Shown: positions 16,091-25,026, numbered from the stretch's first letter. The stretch is 40,072 bases of DNA from Alphaproteobacteria bacterium (GCA_029880245.1 JAOUOR010000009.1:1-40072); one strand, 5' to 3'. Program-made: numbers and translations. Notes: generated from the letters alone by a model not told the origin.

Positions 16091-17170
16091 TTAGAAGTTA
16101 ACTTGTGTACCAAGGATAACAGCTGTACCATCGGCATCTGTTGTTGAGTTGTCAACATCAGTAAACTGAAGAGAACCACGGAAGGACATGCCCGGGCCGT
16201 ATTCATAGACAACACCACCTGTGTAGCGGTCATATTCAGAAGACGCAGCAGCATCGCTGTCTTGATTCAAGTAAGAAACACCGATTTTGAATGGGCCAGT
16301 TGTGTAGTCACCACCAACAACCAATGTCTCTACATCAGCATTATCAACAAAAGTTGAGTCTTCCATGTAGGCAGCACCGATACCGAAAGCAGAAACGTCA
16401 AGGTCAAGACCTACGTTCCAAGCATCGCGGTCGTCCTGAGTGGCAGTTGCTGAGTTGTTTTCAACGTGCGCAAAACCGGCACCGGCAATAACACCAACTT
16501 GGTCAAACTGACCTTCATAACGAACAGCAAGTTCATATGCTTCATCACCAACGCCGTCAGTTGTCGTTTCTGTACCAGCACCTTCAAGGTCATCAGCGGC
16601 ACCACCAGTGGTAGCATTAGAATCTGGCGTATAAGTTACACCAGCCTGGAAGCCGTTCACGATTGGTGACAAATATGTCAATTTGTCATCTTTACCTGTT
16701 GGGTCCATATCATAGTCAAGACCTTGAACGCCTGTTCCGATATTACCTGTTGCGTTGAAAGGCTGAACATATTGACGAATACCATCAACGTTTGAGTCAG
16801 CTGAAGGAGCAGCAACCTGCAGAAGGTAACCGGCACCATCTTCCGCACCAACATTCACACGACCCCAGTTACCTGAGAAATATGCGTATGATTCGTCAGT
16901 CGCAGTATTATCAGCACCATCAACATCAAGTTCGAAATGAGCACCGACTGTCAGACCGTTATCCAGAGTTGTTTCTCCACTGATGTGAAGTTCTGTATCA
17001 CGGATAATGTCGAAGTCATTTACGCTTGTGCCGGCTGTTTCGTCTTGATCAACGAATACGCCATAGCCTTTGAAATAACCACCGACGTCAAGGTCGATGT
17101 CAGCATATGCAGGAGCAGAGGCAAGAGCCAAACCGCTTACTGCAACGCTTGCAAGTAATAGTTTTTTCAT
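16091..17170 (-). CDS. Outer-membrane porin
   Basis: A 359-residue porin of the Gram-negative trimeric type, giving passive entry of small solutes across the outer membrane. The N-terminus has a signal peptide (KKLLLASVAVSGLALA, cleavage after AYA near residue 23). The rest alternates short polar and aromatic strands with Asp/Gly/Thr-rich loops, as in 16-stranded beta barrels, and the last residue is the Phe needed for BAM recognition (GTQVNF). An acidic composition and DxDxDG-like loops suggest calcium or cation preference, which is inference. A strong AGGAGG site precedes the ATG, and a perfect terminator follows, so it is probably monocistronic and highly expressed. Confidence 0.9.
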   Translation of the reverse strand: MKKLLLASVAVSGLALASAPAYADIDLDVGGYFKGYGVFVDQDETAGTSVNDFDIIRDTELHISGETTLDNGLTVGAHFELDVDGADNTATDESYAYFSGNWGRVNVGAEDGAGYLLQVAAPSADSNVDGIRQYVQPFNATGNIGTGVQGLDYDMDPTGKDDKLTYLSPIVNGFQAGVTYTPDSNATTGGAADDLEGAGTETTTDGVGDEAYELAVRYEGQFDQVGVIAGAGFAHVENNSATATQDDRDAWNVGLDLDVSAFGIGAAYMEDSTFVDNADVETLVVGGDYTTGPFKIGVSYLNQDSDAAASSEYDRYTGGVVYEYGPGMSFRGSLQFTDVDNSTTDADGTAVILGTQVNF

Positions 17171-17481
17171 TTTAGTTTCCTCCTAATCAATTCCTTGCGG
17201 AAAAGATTAATAGTTAAAGTTAAATCCAATAAAGGATAGTTTAAGACAGAAAGTACCCGCCAAGAGCAGGTGAACACATTACGCCATGAACAAGAGTCGG
17301 GGTCAATTTAGATTTGTGGGGTTTTTGCAACATTTTTTGCGGCTGTGATATTTTTGCAACAAATACGATTTCTGCCTTTTTTAAAAACCCCTGTTGAAAG
17401 GCATTAAAACATTGCCACAGTGTCTTGTACCATAAGCAAAGCCGTGCTAAATGAAAACTATAATAATCAGGAAAAGAAAAT
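17171..17481. other. Divergent regulatory gap between porin and DUF3576 gene
   Basis: This 311-bp gap holds promoters for both flanking genes. TTTTTGCAACA occurs twice (17322-17332 and 17351-17361) with a TTTTTTGCGG between, three TTTTTGC motifs in all, which could be regulator sites. TATAAT at 17459-17464 may be the -10 for the DUF3576 gene, with no clear -35. No small gene is visible. Confidence 0.4.
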
Positions 17482-18012
17482 ATGTTTAAGAGCAAGAGCG
17501 GAATTCTTATTTTAGGCGCAGCTTTACTATCTTTGGGGGCTTGCGAATCTATTAAAACCGAAGCGAAATACCCGACAGGTCTGGATCGCAACCAAACCGG
17601 AGGCGATATTTACGGCAAAAAAGAAAGTGTTTTCGGTAAGGACGGGCTAAAAGTGCTCGGCGGCAAGGATAAAAAAGAAGAAGATAACGGCATAGGTGTG
17701 AACTCTTATCTTTGGCGTGCCTCGCTGGATACGGTGTCTTTTATGCCTCTGGCCAGCGCCGATCCGTTTGGCGGGGCGATTCTGACCGATTGGTATACTG
17801 ATCCGGCAACGCCTAATGAACGTATGAAATTGAACGTATTTATTCTCGGCAAAGAGCTGAAAACACAGAACTTGCGCGTTCGTGCTTTCCGTCAGGTTAA
17901 AAAATCCGGCTCATGGGTAGATGCCGAAGTTGCCGAAAACACGGCCCGCAAATTAGAGGACGCTATTTTAACCCGCGCCCGCGAAATGCGCATTTCAAAA
18001 TTAGGCGAGTAA
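17482..18012 (+). CDS. DUF3576 lipoprotein
   Basis: A 176-residue lipoprotein of the DUF3576 family, typical of alphaproteobacteria and usually placed just before leuS. The signal peptide ends in the lipobox SLGAC with Cys21 as the lipidated residue. The conserved domain contains GIGVNSYLWRASLDTVSFMPLASADPFGGAILTDWY, then PNERMKLNVFILGKELKTQNLRVRAFRQ, and ends with ARKLEDAILTRAREMRI. An AGGAAAAG ribosome site precedes the ATG. Function is unknown; the lipobox and family context suggest anchoring in the outer membrane facing the periplasm. Confidence 0.93.
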   Translation: MFKSKSGILILGAALLSLGACESIKTEAKYPTGLDRNQTGGDIYGKKESVFGKDGLKVLGGKDKKEEDNGIGVNSYLWRASLDTVSFMPLASADPFGGAILTDWYTDPATPNERMKLNVFILGKELKTQNLRVRAFRQVKKSGSWVDAEVAENTARKLEDAILTRAREMRISKLGE

Positions 18013-18058
18013 GTTTCGATAGATATAAAAGAGAAGATGTTCTGCATAATGCGTGTGG

Positions 18059-18164
18059 TATAGTCCTTTGAAATAGTTTCCGGATAAGGCGCGAGCGCCG
18101 CAACGTATCAAACATACGTAAGAAGCGAAGCAACGATGTCCGAAACTAAAATCAAATGACTATA
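18059..18164. repeat. 106-bp TATAGTC-ended palindromic element
   Basis: TATAGTCCTTTGAAATAG...TTTCCGGA at the left pairs with the reverse of TCCGAAACTAAAATCAAATGACTATA at the right; the ends match over about 24 bases with few changes. Internal small stems are GGCGC-GAG-CGCC-type and CGTAT...ATACG. It fills the middle of the DUF3576-leuS gap, is non-coding, and resembles a MITE or REP-type element. Confidence 0.75.
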
Positions 18165-18237
18165 TCTTGCGCTGCGCGAGAAATTCCGCTAAGCCTTTTC
18201 CCTTGGATTAAAACACTTTGGATTAAAATAAACACAC

Positions 18238-20919
18238 ATGACAGAGCGCTATAATATCAGGCAATCCGAAGCCAAATGGCAGAAAAAATGGGCGGAAGCT
18301 AAAAGCTTTGAGGTCGCCGAGGATGAATCTAAGGAAAAATATTACGTCCTTGAAATGTTTCCTTATCCTTCGGGGCGCATTCACGTAGGCCATGTGCGCA
18401 ATTATACGCTGGGTGATGTGGTGGCGCGCTATAAGCGGGCCAAGGGGTATAATGTTATTCATCCGATGGGCTGGGATGCGTTTGGCCTGCCGGCAGAAAA
18501 CGCGGCGATCGAGCGAGGCGCGCACCCCGCGAAATGGACGCATGAAAATATCGCCGCCATGCGTGAGCAACTGCAATCTATGGGGCTTGCGATTGACTGG
18601 TCCCGTGAATTTGCCACTTGTGATCCGGAATATTACCGCCATGAGCAGGCCATGTTCCTGAAATTTCTGGAACGTGGCATAGCGTATCGCAAGGAATCTA
18701 TTGTGAACTGGGACCCTGTGGATAACACGGTGCTGGCGAATGAACAGGTGATTGACGGTAAAGGCTGGCGGACGGGCGCCCCCGTGGAGCGCAAGAAACT
18801 TAATCAATGGTTCCTGAAAATCACCGATTATGCGGAAGAACTCCTGAGCGAGGTCAAAAAGCTGGAACGCTGGCCGGAAAAGGTCCGCATCATGCAGGAA
18901 AACTGGATCGGCAAATCTGTCGGTCTTCAGTTCAAATGGGATGTTATCCCCCCCTGTCATTCCCGCGATCCGAGAGAAAGCGAGGATTTAAACGGCGGGA
19001 ATCCAGAAAAAGACAGCAGCAAAGCTGCTGACGTTATGGATCCCGTTTGTGCCGGTTCTGCTCTGCAGAACGCCAACGGGATGACAATAGAAGTCTACAC
19101 AACTCGTCCTGATACGCTGTTCGGTGCGAGTTTTCTGGCTTTGGCGCCAGATCATCCTATGACAAAGGATCTGTGTGAGGGCAAAGACGGCTTTAAGGCG
19201 TTTATCAAGGAATGCCAAGCCCATGGCACGTCCGAGGCCGCCATTGAAAAGGCCGAGAAGATCGGTTTCGATACAGGGTATAAAGCTACGCATCCGCTTT
19301 TGGGCCGCGAGGTTCCAATTTATATTGCGAATTTTATCCTGATGGATTATGGAACTGGCGCGATTTTCGGTGTGCCTGCCCATGACCAGCGCGACTTGGA
19401 TTTTTCCACGAAATACGGCTTGCAAATCACCCAAGTTGTCGCCGAGCGCGAGTTTTCTTCTTCGCCGTGTTCATTGCCCAAGGAGGAATTCGAGGTTTAT
19501 ACAGGCGAGGGCCGCATGATCAATTCGGATTTCCTGAACGGGATGGAAAATGAAAAGGCCAAGGCGGAGGTTATCAAGAAATGTGAAGAGGACGGTAGCG
19601 GCTTTGGTAAAACCAATTTCCGTTTGCGCGATTGGGGTGTGAGCCGCCAGAGATATTGGGGCTGCCCTATTCCTATTATTTATTGCGGAGATTGCGGTGC
19701 GGTTCCTGTGCCGGAAAAAGACCTGCCCGTGACTTTGCCCGAAGATGTCTCTTTCGATAAGCCGGGTAATCCGCTGGTCCATCATCCTTCATGGAAAAAT
19801 GTCGATTGCCCGTCTTGCGGCAAGGCAGCGCAAAGGGAAACCGATACATTCGATACATTTTTTGAAAGTAGCTGGTATCAATTCCGTTATTGCGACCCGA
19901 AGAATGAAAGCTTGCCCGTGGGTAAGGATAAGGCAAAATACTGGATGCCGGTCGAGCAATATATTGGCGGGGTCGAGCATGCGGTTCTTCACCTTCTCTA
20001 TGCGAGGTTCTTCACCAAGATCATGCGCGATTGCGGCTTTGTCGAATGTGACGAGCCTTTTTCCGGTTTGTTTACGCAAGGCATGGTCACGCATGAAACC
20101 TATCAGGATGAAAATGGCAAGTGGGTTTTTCCAACGGATGCCATCAAGAAAGAAGGGAAATGGGTGCATGCGGAAAGCGGCAAGCCTGTGAAAGTCGGCC
20201 CGTCGATTAAAATGTCGAAATCCAAAAAGAACGTCATCGACCCCGAAGCTATATTTGAAACTTACGGCGCGGATGCGGCGAGGCTCTTTATTCTCTCCGA
20301 CTCCCCGCCCGAGCGTGATCTGGAGTGGACAGAAAGCGGCATTGAAGGGGCTTGGCGTTTTGTAAATAAGGTTTATGCAACTCTTAAGGCAATCGAGCGT
20401 ACAGAATCTTCCGGCGACCTTTCCGAAAAAGGCGAAGACCTCCGGCGTTTAATGCACAAAACTATCAAGGCAACAGGTGAGGCGATTGAGGCTTTTGCCA
20501 TGAATAAGGCTGTGGCGGTTTTACGTGAGTTCTATAATGGCTTGAGCAGCTTTAAGCCACAGAATGATGGTGATAAGGTAATGCTTGGCGAAGCGGCGGA
20601 AACCTTTATTATTTTAGTAAATCCCATTATGCCGCATCTTGCCGAGGAGCTTTGGGAAATCCTTGGTCATAAGGAGATATTGGCCGATACGCCTTGGCCA
20701 TCTTTCGATGAAAGTCTGCTCAAGGCCGATACGGTAACAATCGGCGTGCAGGTCAATGGCAAGGTGCGTGCAACCATTACATTGGCGGCCGATGCAGGAA
20801 AAGACGAGGCCGAAAAGATTGCTCTCGCTGATGAAAAAGTCCAGCGCGCTATCGGTGATAAAACTGTGCGTAAAGTCATTGTCGTACCGGGCAGAATCGT
20901 CAATGTTGTGGTAGGGTAG
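18238..20919 (+). CDS. leuS: Leucyl-tRNA synthetase with an in-frame inserted repeat
   Basis: Class Ia leucyl-tRNA synthetase of 893 residues; charges tRNA-Leu and edits misacylated species in its CP1 domain. The HIGH motif is [13 protein letters not shown] (residues 43-55), the KMSKS loop is IKMSKSKKN near residue 658, and [14 protein letters not shown] and the GVPAHDQRD editing motif are intact. A stretch of about 44 residues (about 240-283), starting after FKWDV and ending before [10 protein letters not shown], has no counterpart in other LeuRS proteins; it is coded by a palindromic repeat (18955-19086). Without it the length would be close to the usual 850. It heads leuS-lptE. Confidence 0.97.
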   Translation: MTERYNIRQSEAKWQKKWAEAKSFEVAEDESKEKYYVLEMFPYPSGRIHVGHVRNYTLGDVVARYKRAKGYNVIHPMGWDAFGLPAENAAIERGAHPAKWTHENIAAMREQLQSMGLAIDWSREFATCDPEYYRHEQAMFLKFLERGIAYRKESIVNWDPVDNTVLANEQVIDGKGWRTGAPVERKKLNQWFLKITDYAEELLSEVKKLERWPEKVRIMQENWIGKSVGLQFKWDVIPPCHSRDPRESEDLNGGNPEKDSSKAADVMDPVCAGSALQNANGMTIEVYTTRPDTLFGASFLALAPDHPMTKDLCEGKDGFKAFIKECQAHGTSEAAIEKAEKIGFDTGYKATHPLLGREVPIYIANFILMDYGTGAIFGVPAHDQRDLDFSTKYGLQITQVVAEREFSSSPCSLPKEEFEVYTGEGRMINSDFLNGMENEKAKAEVIKKCEEDGSGFGKTNFRLRDWGVSRQRYWGCPIPIIYCGDCGAVPVPEKDLPVTLPEDVSFDKPGNPLVHHPSWKNVDCPSCGKAAQRETDTFDTFFESSWYQFRYCDPKNESLPVGKDKAKYWMPVEQYIGGVEHAVLHLLYARFFTKIMRDCGFVECDEPFSGLFTQGMVTHETYQDENGKWVFPTDAIKKEGKWVHAESGKPVKVGPSIKMSKSKKNVIDPEAIFETYGADAARLFILSDSPPERDLEWTESGIEGAWRFVNKVYATLKAIERTESSGDLSEKGEDLRRLMHKTIKATGEAIEAFAMNKAVAVLREFYNGLSSFKPQNDGDKVMLGEAAETFIILVNPIMPHLAEELWEILGHKEILADTPWPSFDESLLKADTVTIGVQVNGKVRATITLAADAGKDEAEKIALADEKVQRAIGDKTVRKVIVVPGRIVNVVVG
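18955..19086 (+). repeat. Palindromic element inserted in frame inside leuS
   Basis: Ends are TGTCATTCCCG (18955) and CGGGATGACA (19086). Three hairpins follow one another: TTCCCGC/GCGGGAA (18960-18966, 18995-19001), CAGCAGC/GCTGCTG (19014-19020, 19024-19030) and ATCCCGTT/AACGGGAT (19040-19047, 19075-19082), the last enclosing GTTCTG/CAGAAC. Length is 132 bp, exactly 44 codons, without a stop in the leuS frame. Same layout as the intergenic elements at 15747 and 24078. Confidence 0.8.
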
Positions 20920-20923
20920 AAAT

Positions 20924-21433
20924 ATGAAATCAAAACTCTCACTCATCGCCTTTCTTTTTCTTTCTGCCTGTGGTTTCACGCCGATGTATGGTAATCTGAG
21001 CGGAGATTCCCAAAAAACAGAGCAAGTGCGTGAGGTTCTGTCCAATATCGAGATTGGCAATATCCCCGATGCGGAAGGTCAGTATTTACGGAATTTATTG
21101 ATTGATCGTTTCTATAAGGAAGGCTATCCGGATGATGCAAGGTATATCCTATCGGTAAGCCCCGTACAGGAAAGTGTTATTGATCTGGATATTACCAAGA
21201 CTTCCGATGCGACGCGCGGTCAGATGAAAGTTACCACAACAATGAAACTGACCGATAAAACTACCGGTAAAGTCGTGTTGACGAGAGGCTTGCGCTCCCT
21301 AAACAGCTTTAACATATTGAACAGCGAGTTTACCAATAGGGTTTCCAAGGAAAATACCCGCAAAAACGCGCTTGAGGATATAGCCCGGCAAGTCGAGCAA
21401 CAAATTGCGTTGTATTTAAATCGGCAAAAATAA
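20924..21433 (+). CDS. lptE: LPS-assembly lipoprotein LptE
   Basis: A 169-residue outer-membrane lipoprotein that plugs the LptD barrel for lipopolysaccharide export. The signal peptide ends LFLSAC with Cys16 lipidated, followed by GFTPMYG, the motif typical of alphaproteobacterial LptE. The rest has the expected alternating beta/alpha pattern (IEIGNIPDAEGQYLRNLLID, YILSVSPV) and ends in an amphipathic helix (ARQVEQQIALYLNRQK). It starts five bases after the leuS stop, so they are co-transcribed. In most alphaproteobacteria holA follows directly; here a different gene separates them. Confidence 0.9.
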   Translation: MKSKLSLIAFLFLSACGFTPMYGNLSGDSQKTEQVREVLSNIEIGNIPDAEGQYLRNLLIDRFYKEGYPDDARYILSVSPVQESVIDLDITKTSDATRGQMKVTTTMKLTDKTTGKVVLTRGLRSLNSFNILNSEFTNRVSKENTRKNALEDIARQVEQQIALYLNRQK

Positions 21434-21520
21434 TATTCAATGTAACGCTCTTTTATTTGTCATCGAAAAAGATGATAGTTATTTTGGAAGGACACTAATT
21501 TCTATTATAAGGTTCATTTT

Positions 21521-22975
21521 ATGTCCGATGTTAAAGCCTCTGATTTTTCGGAAATAGATTCGCCCGGGGATGTTTGGGGCCTGTATCAAGGCGTTGGTGT
21601 AAACAGTAAATCCGGCATAGAAACTGAATTTCCGTTTTTTAGTGCTGATGAGCCGGATATGCCGGCAATGAATTTGTCCCAGAACAAGGCTTTAAAACAA
21701 GCTGCTATGAATGCCCTTCAAGGTGACTGGCTTCGTAACGAGCCAACCAGTGATTTGCTGGAAGTAACCTCGATCGCCATGCCGTTTAAAGAATGGAAAA
21801 CGGTTCTGGATGATACACAAAAGAAAATCAATATCTTAAGTCAAAAGGCTGGAGAGCTAGGTCTCAAGCGATCATATTTTCAGGAATTTCCGGATAAAAC
21901 AGCAGATGAGCTGCTTTCGCGTATTGTGGATATTGAACGCTATAAGATCATGTATGCGCCCTATCGCGCGGATATGTATGAATGTGTGCGGTATTTCGCC
22001 GTATGTAAATCCATGCAGGTTTCTGTAAGCCCCGGAAATGAAGATCATATGCTGGAAAATATCCGTAGGCTCTATACGCTTGCCCCGTTTTTATTCCTGC
22101 TAACGGGGAATAGCTCTGGCTTTATGGAAGGCAAATTTTTTAGCGGGCATCAGGGAATGTTCCTGCGCCGTAACGGGCTTCGGGAAAATCGAGGGGGTAT
22201 ACCGCCCTATGTGTATACAGCTCAAAGCGGTGAGGAGTTTATTGCCAATCATATTCATCATGTAATGAATAATCCGCTTTTCATGTTTTATGATCGCAAA
22301 GGCGTTCTTACGCGTGTGCCGTCTGGCGATTGGAGCGTCACTTTTGAATCGCTGAAGAAAAAAGGTCTGAATACGGGCAGTAATTACTTTTTGGCCCAGA
22401 GCATTATGTGGCCTGATGTCAAAATCGCAGCGCTGACAGATGAATCGGGAGATGTTTATGCGCACCGTTATGAAGCGCGTATGTTCGGCGTTGGAAATCA
22501 TCAGCATCAAACAGCGTATCTGATAACGACAGCCTTGGCTTTTGATCCTGATTTTGCGCATTCCGTTGATGGACTACTTAAGGCTTACGGCTTTGATCAA
22601 AAAACAGATTTGCCCTATACCTATAAATTGGTGAAAGATGCTTATAGCGCCGCTGAGAATCATAATGGTGCGTTTTTCGATATCGCCTATGGTAATGGGC
22701 GTATGAGCGACTTTGCCAAAATTTTTGCCGATTTGCTCGAAAACATGGCTGAGCGTCATGATATGCGAGGCGAACTATTGCCTGCGATCACAATTTGCCG
22801 TACAGGGTGCACGGATTCAAAAGTGAACTGCCTTATGTTCCCGACATATGAAGAAGTCTTAAATTTTCAGAAATCCTATGATCCGGCGATTTTTGATAAT
22901 CCGAATCTCTCGGCCTCCATGATTTTCGAAGATCGGATGAGTACAAAAACAGGCAACTTAAACTGTGCGGCGTGA
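21521..22975 (+). CDS. Divergent GCS2-like carboxylate-amine ligase
   Basis: A 484-residue protein I place by pattern in the glutamate-cysteine ligase 2 (GCS2/YbdK) fold. Blocks in order: VNSKSGIETEFPFF (metal-binding Glu pair, near residue 35), SDLLEVTSIAMP (counterpart of the ExxT region), MQVSVSPGNEDHMLENIRRLY (in place of the HVHVG strand), FLLTGNSSGFMEGKFFSGHQGMFLRR (matching ANSP...G...YR), and HRYEARMFGVGNHQHQ near residue 318 (E-x-R). GCS2 enzymes join an amino group to a carboxylate using ATP. The His-rich motif is altered, so the substrate or even catalysis may differ. It sits between lptE and holA with its own leader. Confidence 0.6.
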   Translation: MSDVKASDFSEIDSPGDVWGLYQGVGVNSKSGIETEFPFFSADEPDMPAMNLSQNKALKQAAMNALQGDWLRNEPTSDLLEVTSIAMPFKEWKTVLDDTQKKINILSQKAGELGLKRSYFQEFPDKTADELLSRIVDIERYKIMYAPYRADMYECVRYFAVCKSMQVSVSPGNEDHMLENIRRLYTLAPFLFLLTGNSSGFMEGKFFSGHQGMFLRRNGLRENRGGIPPYVYTAQSGEEFIANHIHHVMNNPLFMFYDRKGVLTRVPSGDWSVTFESLKKKGLNTGSNYFLAQSIMWPDVKIAALTDESGDVYAHRYEARMFGVGNHQHQTAYLITTALAFDPDFAHSVDGLLKAYGFDQKTDLPYTYKLVKDAYSAAENHNGAFFDIAYGNGRMSDFAKIFADLLENMAERHDMRGELLPAITICRTGCTDSKVNCLMFPTYEEVLNFQKSYDPAIFDNPNLSASMIFEDRMSTKTGNLNCAA

Positions 22976-23025
22976 TGCGGGTGAAATTTCTTGCGCTCCT
23001 ATACCGACTCACTTAACCTTGTCTT

Positions 23026-24048
23026 ATGAAGCTGCAATTCCGTGATATAGAGCCGTTTGTTAAAAATCCAAATAGGCAAGCGCGTGTTATCCTTATTTAC
23101 GGGCCGGATCATGGCCTGATAAAAGAGCGAGCCGCAATTATAGGCAAGACAATCGTTCAGGATTTGAATGATCCTTTTAATGCGGCGGTCATAGATGCCG
23201 GCGCCTTGCTCGAAGACCCTGCCAAGCTCTCGGACGAAGCCAATGCCATGTCCATGATGGGCGGCAATCGTCTTGTGCGCGTAGAAGGGGCGAGCGATAA
23301 AATAACCAAAATCCTGCAAGATTATCTGGCTGATCCCTCACCGGATAATCTGGTTCTGGTCCTGGCTGGTGAGCTAGGCCCGCGCTCACCTTTGCGTGCA
23401 TTATGTGAGAAAGACAAGGCTGCTGTGGCTCTGCCGTGCTATGTGGAGGATGCGCGGGATCTGACCCGCTTTATCCGCGAAACACTGGCGGCGGAGAAAC
23501 TCAACGCCGATCCTGACACAGTTCTATGGCTGAGTGAAAATATCTCCGGTGATCGCCTGAAAGTACGCAGCGAGCTTGATAAGCTGATGACCTATATCGG
23601 GCCGGATCAAAAATCAGTATCACTGGAAGATGCCGTTACTGCGTGCGCCTCGGCGGGGGCACAGAATTTCGATGATCTGGTTTACGGCGTGGCGGGCGGC
23701 AATAGTGACGCGGCGCTAAAAACCTATGCGAGTATGATGGAAGAAGGGGTTCCTTTTATTACGGTGCTGCGGGTGCTTCAAAACCATTTCCGCAGGCTCC
23801 ATATGACCAAAGCCCATATGGCGGATGGGGCGGATATGGATATGGCGATGAAAAAACTCAGCCCCCCTGTATTTTTCAAGCAAGCCCCCGCTTTCAAAAA
23901 ACAGCTTAATAACTGGTCGCTGCAAGGTCTTGATAAGGTGATGGAACGCCTTACCGATCTCGAAGCGCAGTGCAAACGCACCGGCATGCCAAGCGAAACG
24001 CTATGCGCTCAGGCGATTTTATCCATGAGCCGGATGCGCGCAGCGTAA
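23026..24048 (+). CDS. holA: DNA polymerase III subunit delta
   Basis: A 340-residue delta subunit of the clamp loader, which opens the beta sliding clamp. N-terminal features are NPNRQARVILIYGPDHGLIKERA in the Walker-A-like position (non-functional in delta) and NAMSMMGGNRLVRVEGA, the clamp-wrench region. The middle has AALPCYVEDARDLTRFIRETL and SGDRLKVRSELDKLMTYIG, the C-terminal collar LRVLQNHFRRLHMTKAHM. Length fits the family. It is 50 bp downstream of the GCS2-like gene and precedes a palindromic repeat. Together with dnaX about 2 kb away, two clamp-loader genes are in this window. Confidence 0.92.
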   Translation: MKLQFRDIEPFVKNPNRQARVILIYGPDHGLIKERAAIIGKTIVQDLNDPFNAAVIDAGALLEDPAKLSDEANAMSMMGGNRLVRVEGASDKITKILQDYLADPSPDNLVLVLAGELGPRSPLRALCEKDKAAVALPCYVEDARDLTRFIRETLAAEKLNADPDTVLWLSENISGDRLKVRSELDKLMTYIGPDQKSVSLEDAVTACASAGAQNFDDLVYGVAGGNSDAALKTYASMMEEGVPFITVLRVLQNHFRRLHMTKAHMADGADMDMAMKKLSPPVFFKQAPAFKKQLNNWSLQGLDKVMERLTDLEAQCKRTGMPSETLCAQAILSMSRMRAA

Positions 24049-24077
24049 GAGTTTATTTGTCTTCCCTTGCAGCGATC

Positions 24078-24211
24078 GTCATTGCCTGAATTTTTTTTAA
24101 AAAAAATTCTAAGGCAATCCATAATTATCTGGATTCCCCTAGAATTTTACTGCGTAAAATTCGGGGAATGACGAGAATTGATTTGTCCAATTCTTATCTT
24201 AAATGACTATA
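24078..24211 (+). repeat. Palindromic element, copy 2 (opposite orientation to copy 1)
   Basis: GTCATTGCC (24078) pairs with AAGGCAATCC (24111-24120); GGATTCCCC (24131) pairs with GGGGAATGAC (24163-24172). Then comes TTGTCCAATTCTTATCTTAAATGACTATA, ending at 24211. This is nearly the reverse complement of 15831-15960, but the left terminal TATAGCC arm present in copy 1 is missing. Non-coding, between holA and the TPR genes. Confidence 0.75.
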
Positions 24212-24234
24212 GTCCGTTCCCGATACCCCGCCGA

Positions 24235-24930
24235 TCAGCCCGGTCCATGACCGGGTGATGACGGCGGGTGTTGAGTAGGTGAGTACATAAGCTTTTCTAA
24301 TGTGATTATTTCCAACTGGGCGTTTGCTCTATCCTCTACACCACTCCATCCTTTCCTTTTGGCCAGTTCTAATACCTCATTGATTTCTGAGGAGGCTTTA
24401 TCATACATTTTTTTTGATAGCAGGTAGTCTGCTTTAACAAAATAAGTCGAAGTATATGATGGTTTCTGACTTTTGGCCTTGTCCCAAGCCTTAAAGGCTT
24501 CTTTTTCTTTTCCCTGTTCTGCTAAAGACATTCCTAGATAACAGTAAGCATTTGCTGTATTAAGTTGTTGGCTACCGGCCAATTCAATGGATTTTTTGTA
24601 ATATTTTTCCGCTTCCTCATACTGTTCTAGCCAAAAAAGTGCCGATGCTGCCAGTTCACGTGATTCAAATTCATCAGGATGCTTTTTTATATACTGCTCC
24701 AAAACATCAAAGGCTTCTTGATATTGACCTGCCATTCCCAAACATCTGGCATAATATTTTGCAGCTCTTGAATTCGGAGCGAGGCCATATGCCTTTTCTG
24801 CCAATGATTTGATATGCTTGTCCCCAAAATCCACGGTATCCGCTTTTCTAACGGTATCCGCTTTTCTATATGTATCTATCTCTCTAAGGAACTCTTCTGC
24901 CCTAAGTTCTTTATAGTAGTCATCTGCCAT
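24235..24930 (-). CDS. TPR-repeat protein, tandem paralogue 1
   Basis: A 231-residue protein built from TPR-like helix pairs. The motifs AEKAYGLAPNSRAAKYYARCLGMAGQYQEAFDVLEQYIKKHP, LFWLEQYEEAEKYYKKSIEL and YCYLGMSLAEQGKEKEAFKAWDKAKS (each read in pieces) have the usual Trp/Leu/Gly/Tyr and Ala/Pro spacing. No signal peptide is seen, so it is probably cytoplasmic and binds other proteins. Near the N-terminus RKADTV is repeated in tandem owing to an exact 18-bp repeat. The C-terminus PPSSPGHGPG closely resembles that of the neighbouring paralogue. The gene and its 5' flank form one unit of a tandem duplication of about 0.8 kb. Confidence 0.82.
   Translation of the reverse strand: MADDYYKELRAEEFLREIDTYRKADTVRKADTVDFGDKHIKSLAEKAYGLAPNSRAAKYYARCLGMAGQYQEAFDVLEQYIKKHPDEFESRELAASALFWLEQYEEAEKYYKKSIELAGSQQLNTANAYCYLGMSLAEQGKEKEAFKAWDKAKSQKPSYTSTYFVKADYLLSKKMYDKASSEINEVLELAKRKGWSGVEDRANAQLEIITLEKLMYSPTQHPPSSPGHGPG
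24833..24868. repeat. Exact 18-bp tandem repeat in TPR gene
   Basis: ACGGTATCCGCTTTTCTA occurs twice head to tail (24833-24850, 24851-24868). On the coding strand it duplicates six residues (RKADTV) in frame. It is absent from the paralogue, so it postdates the gene duplication. Confidence 0.95.
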
Positions 24931-25026
24931 TTACTCTTTTCCTTATTCTTTAAACAACCCTGTTTGGTTTTTGGGTTTTTACACGGTTTTTTTGAAATCG
25001 TCAAAGAAACTTGCCATAAGGCGATC
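24928..25026. repeat. Direct repeat copy A, 5' flank of TPR gene 1
   Basis: About 99 bp nearly identical to 25703-25803, covering the start codon and upstream region of each TPR gene. Clear identity runs through TTTTTGGGTTTTTACACGG, GAAATCGTCAAAGAAAC and TTGCCATAAGGCGATCA. It therefore contains the -35 but not the -10 of the SRP RNA promoter found in copy B. Confidence 0.9.

Noticed and set aside
18223-18960. 245-codon minus-strand frame opposite leuS
   Set aside because: Fully antisense to conserved leuS sequence, no ribosome site or recognisable domain.
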